Source: an uncultured Eubacterium sp.
GTDB taxonomy: Bacteria; Bacillota_A; Clostridia; Lachnospirales; Lachnospiraceae
Assembly: GCA_948468465.1 (NCBI GenBank)
Contig: CAOKJJ010000212.1
Span: 1 to 7,531, forward strand
Direction: 5' to 3'
Length of the DNA: 7,531 bases
The notes below the pieces were generated by a model. The model saw nothing but the letters and a program-made list of their open reading frames with translations, was not told the origin of the DNA and ran no database searches. This document shows positions 6,027 to 7,531 of this stretch, piece after piece. A program made the translations under genes and the position numbers. Numbering within the stretch: position 1 is the first letter of the stretch; each line of letters starts with the position of its first letter.

Positions 6027-6055
6027 ATTATAGCGGATTGCAGTATTTGTGTAAA
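6027..6055 (-). promoter_or_regulatory. Sigma-A-type promoter of the TrpB2 gene
   Basis: On the minus strand, TTTACA (6055-6050, 5 of 6 consensus) and TATAAT (6032-6027, 6 of 6) are separated by exactly 17 bases. Transcription would start near 6020, giving a leader of about 37 bases with no room for a T-box or attenuator. The promoter sits directly against the 5' end of the broken AraC gene on the other strand. Confidence 0.88.
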
Positions 6056-6063
6056 GATAAAAA

Positions 6064-6489
6064 ATGCTTATTTGGACACGTTTTATCCAGGAATATTTCT
6101 GCGAACTGTTTGACCCGTCAGAATGTGCTGAAGATGTCAAAAGCAGCCTGTTCTCACTGATTTTAATGGAACTGATTGATATCTGCCGTCATACGGCCGC
6201 CGCTTCGGCACTAAAGCCTCAGGGCGATCTGGTACTGCCTGTTTTAAAATATATCGAAGAACATTATCAGACCCTGACATTGCAGGAGCTCTCAGCCCTG
6301 TTCTGCCTGAACCCTGATTACCTCTCCCGGCTTTTAAAAAACAGAACCGGGCAGTCTTTTCAGGCGTTAGTGACCTCTCAGCGGATGAGCGTGGCAAAAC
6401 ATCATCAGAATGTTACTTTTTTCTATAAAAAGTTTGCTGCCCTCTGCGGCTGTTCTCCTGGAGAATACCGCAAAGCCGGACAGTCCTGA
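6064..6489 (+). pseudogene. Remnant of an AraC-family transcription regulator
   Basis: The 141-codon frame encodes part of the interdomain linker (1-55) and then the AraC DNA-binding domain. The first helix-turn-helix is recognisable (about 59-95: LPVLKYIEEHYQTLTLQEL, then LNPDYLSRLLKNRTGQSF). The linker helix begins (LVTSQRMSVAKH, 102-113), then jumps straight to the end of the second helix-turn-helix (NVTFFYKKFAALCGCSPGEYRK, 116-137). About 17-20 residues normally found there (the LL-x-T-D-x-x-I-x-E-I-A-x-x-x-G-Y-E stretch) are missing, apparently by an in-frame deletion near 6400-6406. The N-terminal ligand-binding domain (normally 150 or more residues) is absent: a TAA at 6058 lies just before the first ATG, which has no good ribosome binding site. 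A functional regulator is therefore unlikely. Confidence 0.82.
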
Positions 6490-6509
6490 CATAGCTGCTG
6501 CCGAATATG

Positions 6510-7531
6510 CTATTCCTTGTATTTCGGTACATAACGGTAAAGGTCGCGAAGAATATTTTTAGCAGAAGGATTTCCTGCTTCCACAGACATTTCATACCAC
6601 TTTCGCGCTAAAGAATGATTCTTCGCTACCCCTCTTCCAAAATAATATAAGTTTCCAAGTTCATATTGTGCGTCGCTGTGTCCCTGCTCGGCTGCTTTCT
6701 CATACCACTTCGCTGCCTTCGCATAATCCTGTTCTACTCCCTTGCCATCTTTATACATACACCCTAGATTATTCTGACCTATACTATATCCCTGTTCGGC
6801 TGCTTTTTCATACCATTCCACGGCCTTCGCATCATCCTGCTCTGCTCCCTTGCCGTACTCATACATACAACCTAAATTGTTCTGACCTCTACTATATCCC
6901 TGTTCGGCCGATTTCGCATACCATTCCACGGCCTTCGCATCATCCTGCTCTACTCCCTTGCCGTGTTCATACATATAACCCAGATTACACTGCCCACAGC
7001 TGTTTCCCTGCAGTGCTGATTTCTCATACCACTCCACGGCCTTCGCATCATCCTGCTTCACTCCCTTGCCAATTTCATACATATAGCCCATATTACACTG
7101 TCCTCTACTATGTCCCTGCTCGGCCGATTTTTCATACCATTCCACGGCCTTCGCATAATCCTGCTCCACTCCCTTGCCGTCCCGATACATACATCCCAGA
7201 TTGTTCTGACCAAGGCTGTATCCCTGCTTCGCTGCTTTCTCATACCATTCCGCAGCCCTCGCGTCATCCTGCTCTACTCCCTTGCCATTTTCATACATGT
7301 AACCCAGGCAACACTGTCCTCTGCTATATCCCTGCTCGGCCGATTTCGCATACCATTCTACGGCCTTCGTATCATCCTGCTCTACTCCCTTGCCAAATTC
7401 ATACATATAACCCAGGTTACACTGTCCTCTACTATATCCCTGCTCCGCTGCTTTCGCATACCATTCTACGGCCTTTGTATCATCCTGCTCTACTCCCTTG
7501 CCAAATTCATACATATAACCCAGGTTACACT
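6510..7531 (-). CDS. Sel1-like repeat protein (5' end beyond the window)
   Basis: The frame is open at the right edge: codons 7515-7529 continue the repeat (C-N-L-G-Y), so the true start lies outside. The visible C-terminal ~340 residues comprise nine complete 36-residue Sel1-type (TPR-related) helical repeats of the pattern MYExGKGVEQDDAKAVEWYxKxAEQGYSxGQxNLGY. The last repeat (LYYFGRGVAKNHSLARKWYE) is divergent, and a 10-residue cap LYRYVPKYKE ends the protein. Such arrays form superhelical scaffolds for protein-protein contacts; in bacteria the partners vary widely. Location cannot be judged because the N-terminus is missing. It ends 20 bases from the converging AraC remnant, with no clear terminator between. 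Adjacent repeats are nearly identical, which suggests recent expansion by recombination. Confidence 0.93.
   Translation of the reverse strand, partial: CNLGYMYEFGKGVEQDDTKAVEWYAKAAEQGYSRGQCNLGYMYEFGKGVEQDDTKAVEWYAKSAEQGYSRGQCCLGYMYENGKGVEQDDARAAEWYEKAAKQGYSLGQNNLGCMYRDGKGVEQDYAKAVEWYEKSAEQGHSRGQCNMGYMYEIGKGVKQDDAKAVEWYEKSALQGNSCGQCNLGYMYEHGKGVEQDDAKAVEWYAKSAEQGYSRGQNNLGCMYEYGKGAEQDDAKAVEWYEKAAEQGYSIGQNNLGCMYKDGKGVEQDYAKAAKWYEKAAEQGHSDAQYELGNLYYFGRGVAKNHSLARKWYEMSVEAGNPSAKNILRDLYRYVPKYKE
6543..7531 (-). repeat. Tandem 108-bp coding repeats (Sel1 units)
   Basis: Nine full units of 108 bp, plus the beginning of a tenth at the window edge, are read in one frame. Bases 7393-7423 and 7501-7531 are identical over 31 positions at a distance of 108, and inner units differ by only a few bases, while the unit nearest the stop codon is clearly diverged. 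The array continues beyond the window. Confidence 0.93.

Noticed and set aside
6543..7531. The regularly spaced repeats at the right edge considered as a CRISPR array.
   Set aside because: The 108-bp period has no unique spacers, and the whole region is one open reading frame with Sel1 repeat sequence.

Overview
The window looks like a chromosomal segment of a strictly anaerobic Firmicute, most likely class Clostridia and perhaps a gut Lachnospiraceae-type species. The reasons are the moderate GC content with AT-rich intergenic DNA, strong AGGAGG-type ribosome binding sites, sigma-A-like promoters, Rho-independent terminators, and a gene set typical of anaerobic Clostridia: a NifU-like/GGGtGRT pair, a stand-alone methionine-synthase-activation-like protein and a TrpB2-type tryptophan synthase beta chain. 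This assignment is inference; there is no rRNA or other phylogenetic marker.

Layout: every intact gene is on the minus strand, so transcription runs right to left. At the right edge, 7531-6510 is the C-terminal part of a Sel1-repeat protein that continues beyond the window. At 6064-6489 on the plus strand lies a decayed AraC-type regulator that has lost its N-terminal domain and part of its second helix-turn-helix. A near-consensus promoter (6027-6055) then drives an orphan TrpB2 (5983-4610), which ends at a strong terminator (4551-4588). An AT-rich spacer carries a promoter overlapped by a 10-bp inverted repeat, followed by an overlapping ATPase/permease gene pair of the nitrate/sulfonate/taurine-type ABC importers (4381-2821) with no substrate-binding protein. 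Next is a 204-residue protein related to the reductive-activation domain of cobalamin-dependent methionine synthase (2722-2108). After a 161-base gap with operator-like repeats come the NifU-like protein (1946-1254) and the GGGtGRT protein (1233-223), closed by a terminator (152-188). The first ~116 bases hold a long, nearly palindromic structured element with no gene.

How the genes may work together: the ATPase and permease form a membrane importer of unknown substrate, and the activation-like gene follows closely enough to be partly co-transcribed with it. The NifU-like and GGGtGRT genes form a tight two-gene unit that suggests an iron-sulfur-related function, but the actual job of GGGtGRT proteins is not known to me. 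A link between the importer/activation-like genes and the Fe-S pair is possible from their order and orientation but is not shown. The points most worth following are the GGGtGRT/NifU-like pair, the divergent activation-like protein with a degenerate AdoMet motif and a C-terminal cysteine cluster, and the long hairpin element at the left edge. Three gene starts are placed downstream of the longest open frame because ribosome binding sites or a promoter position require it.
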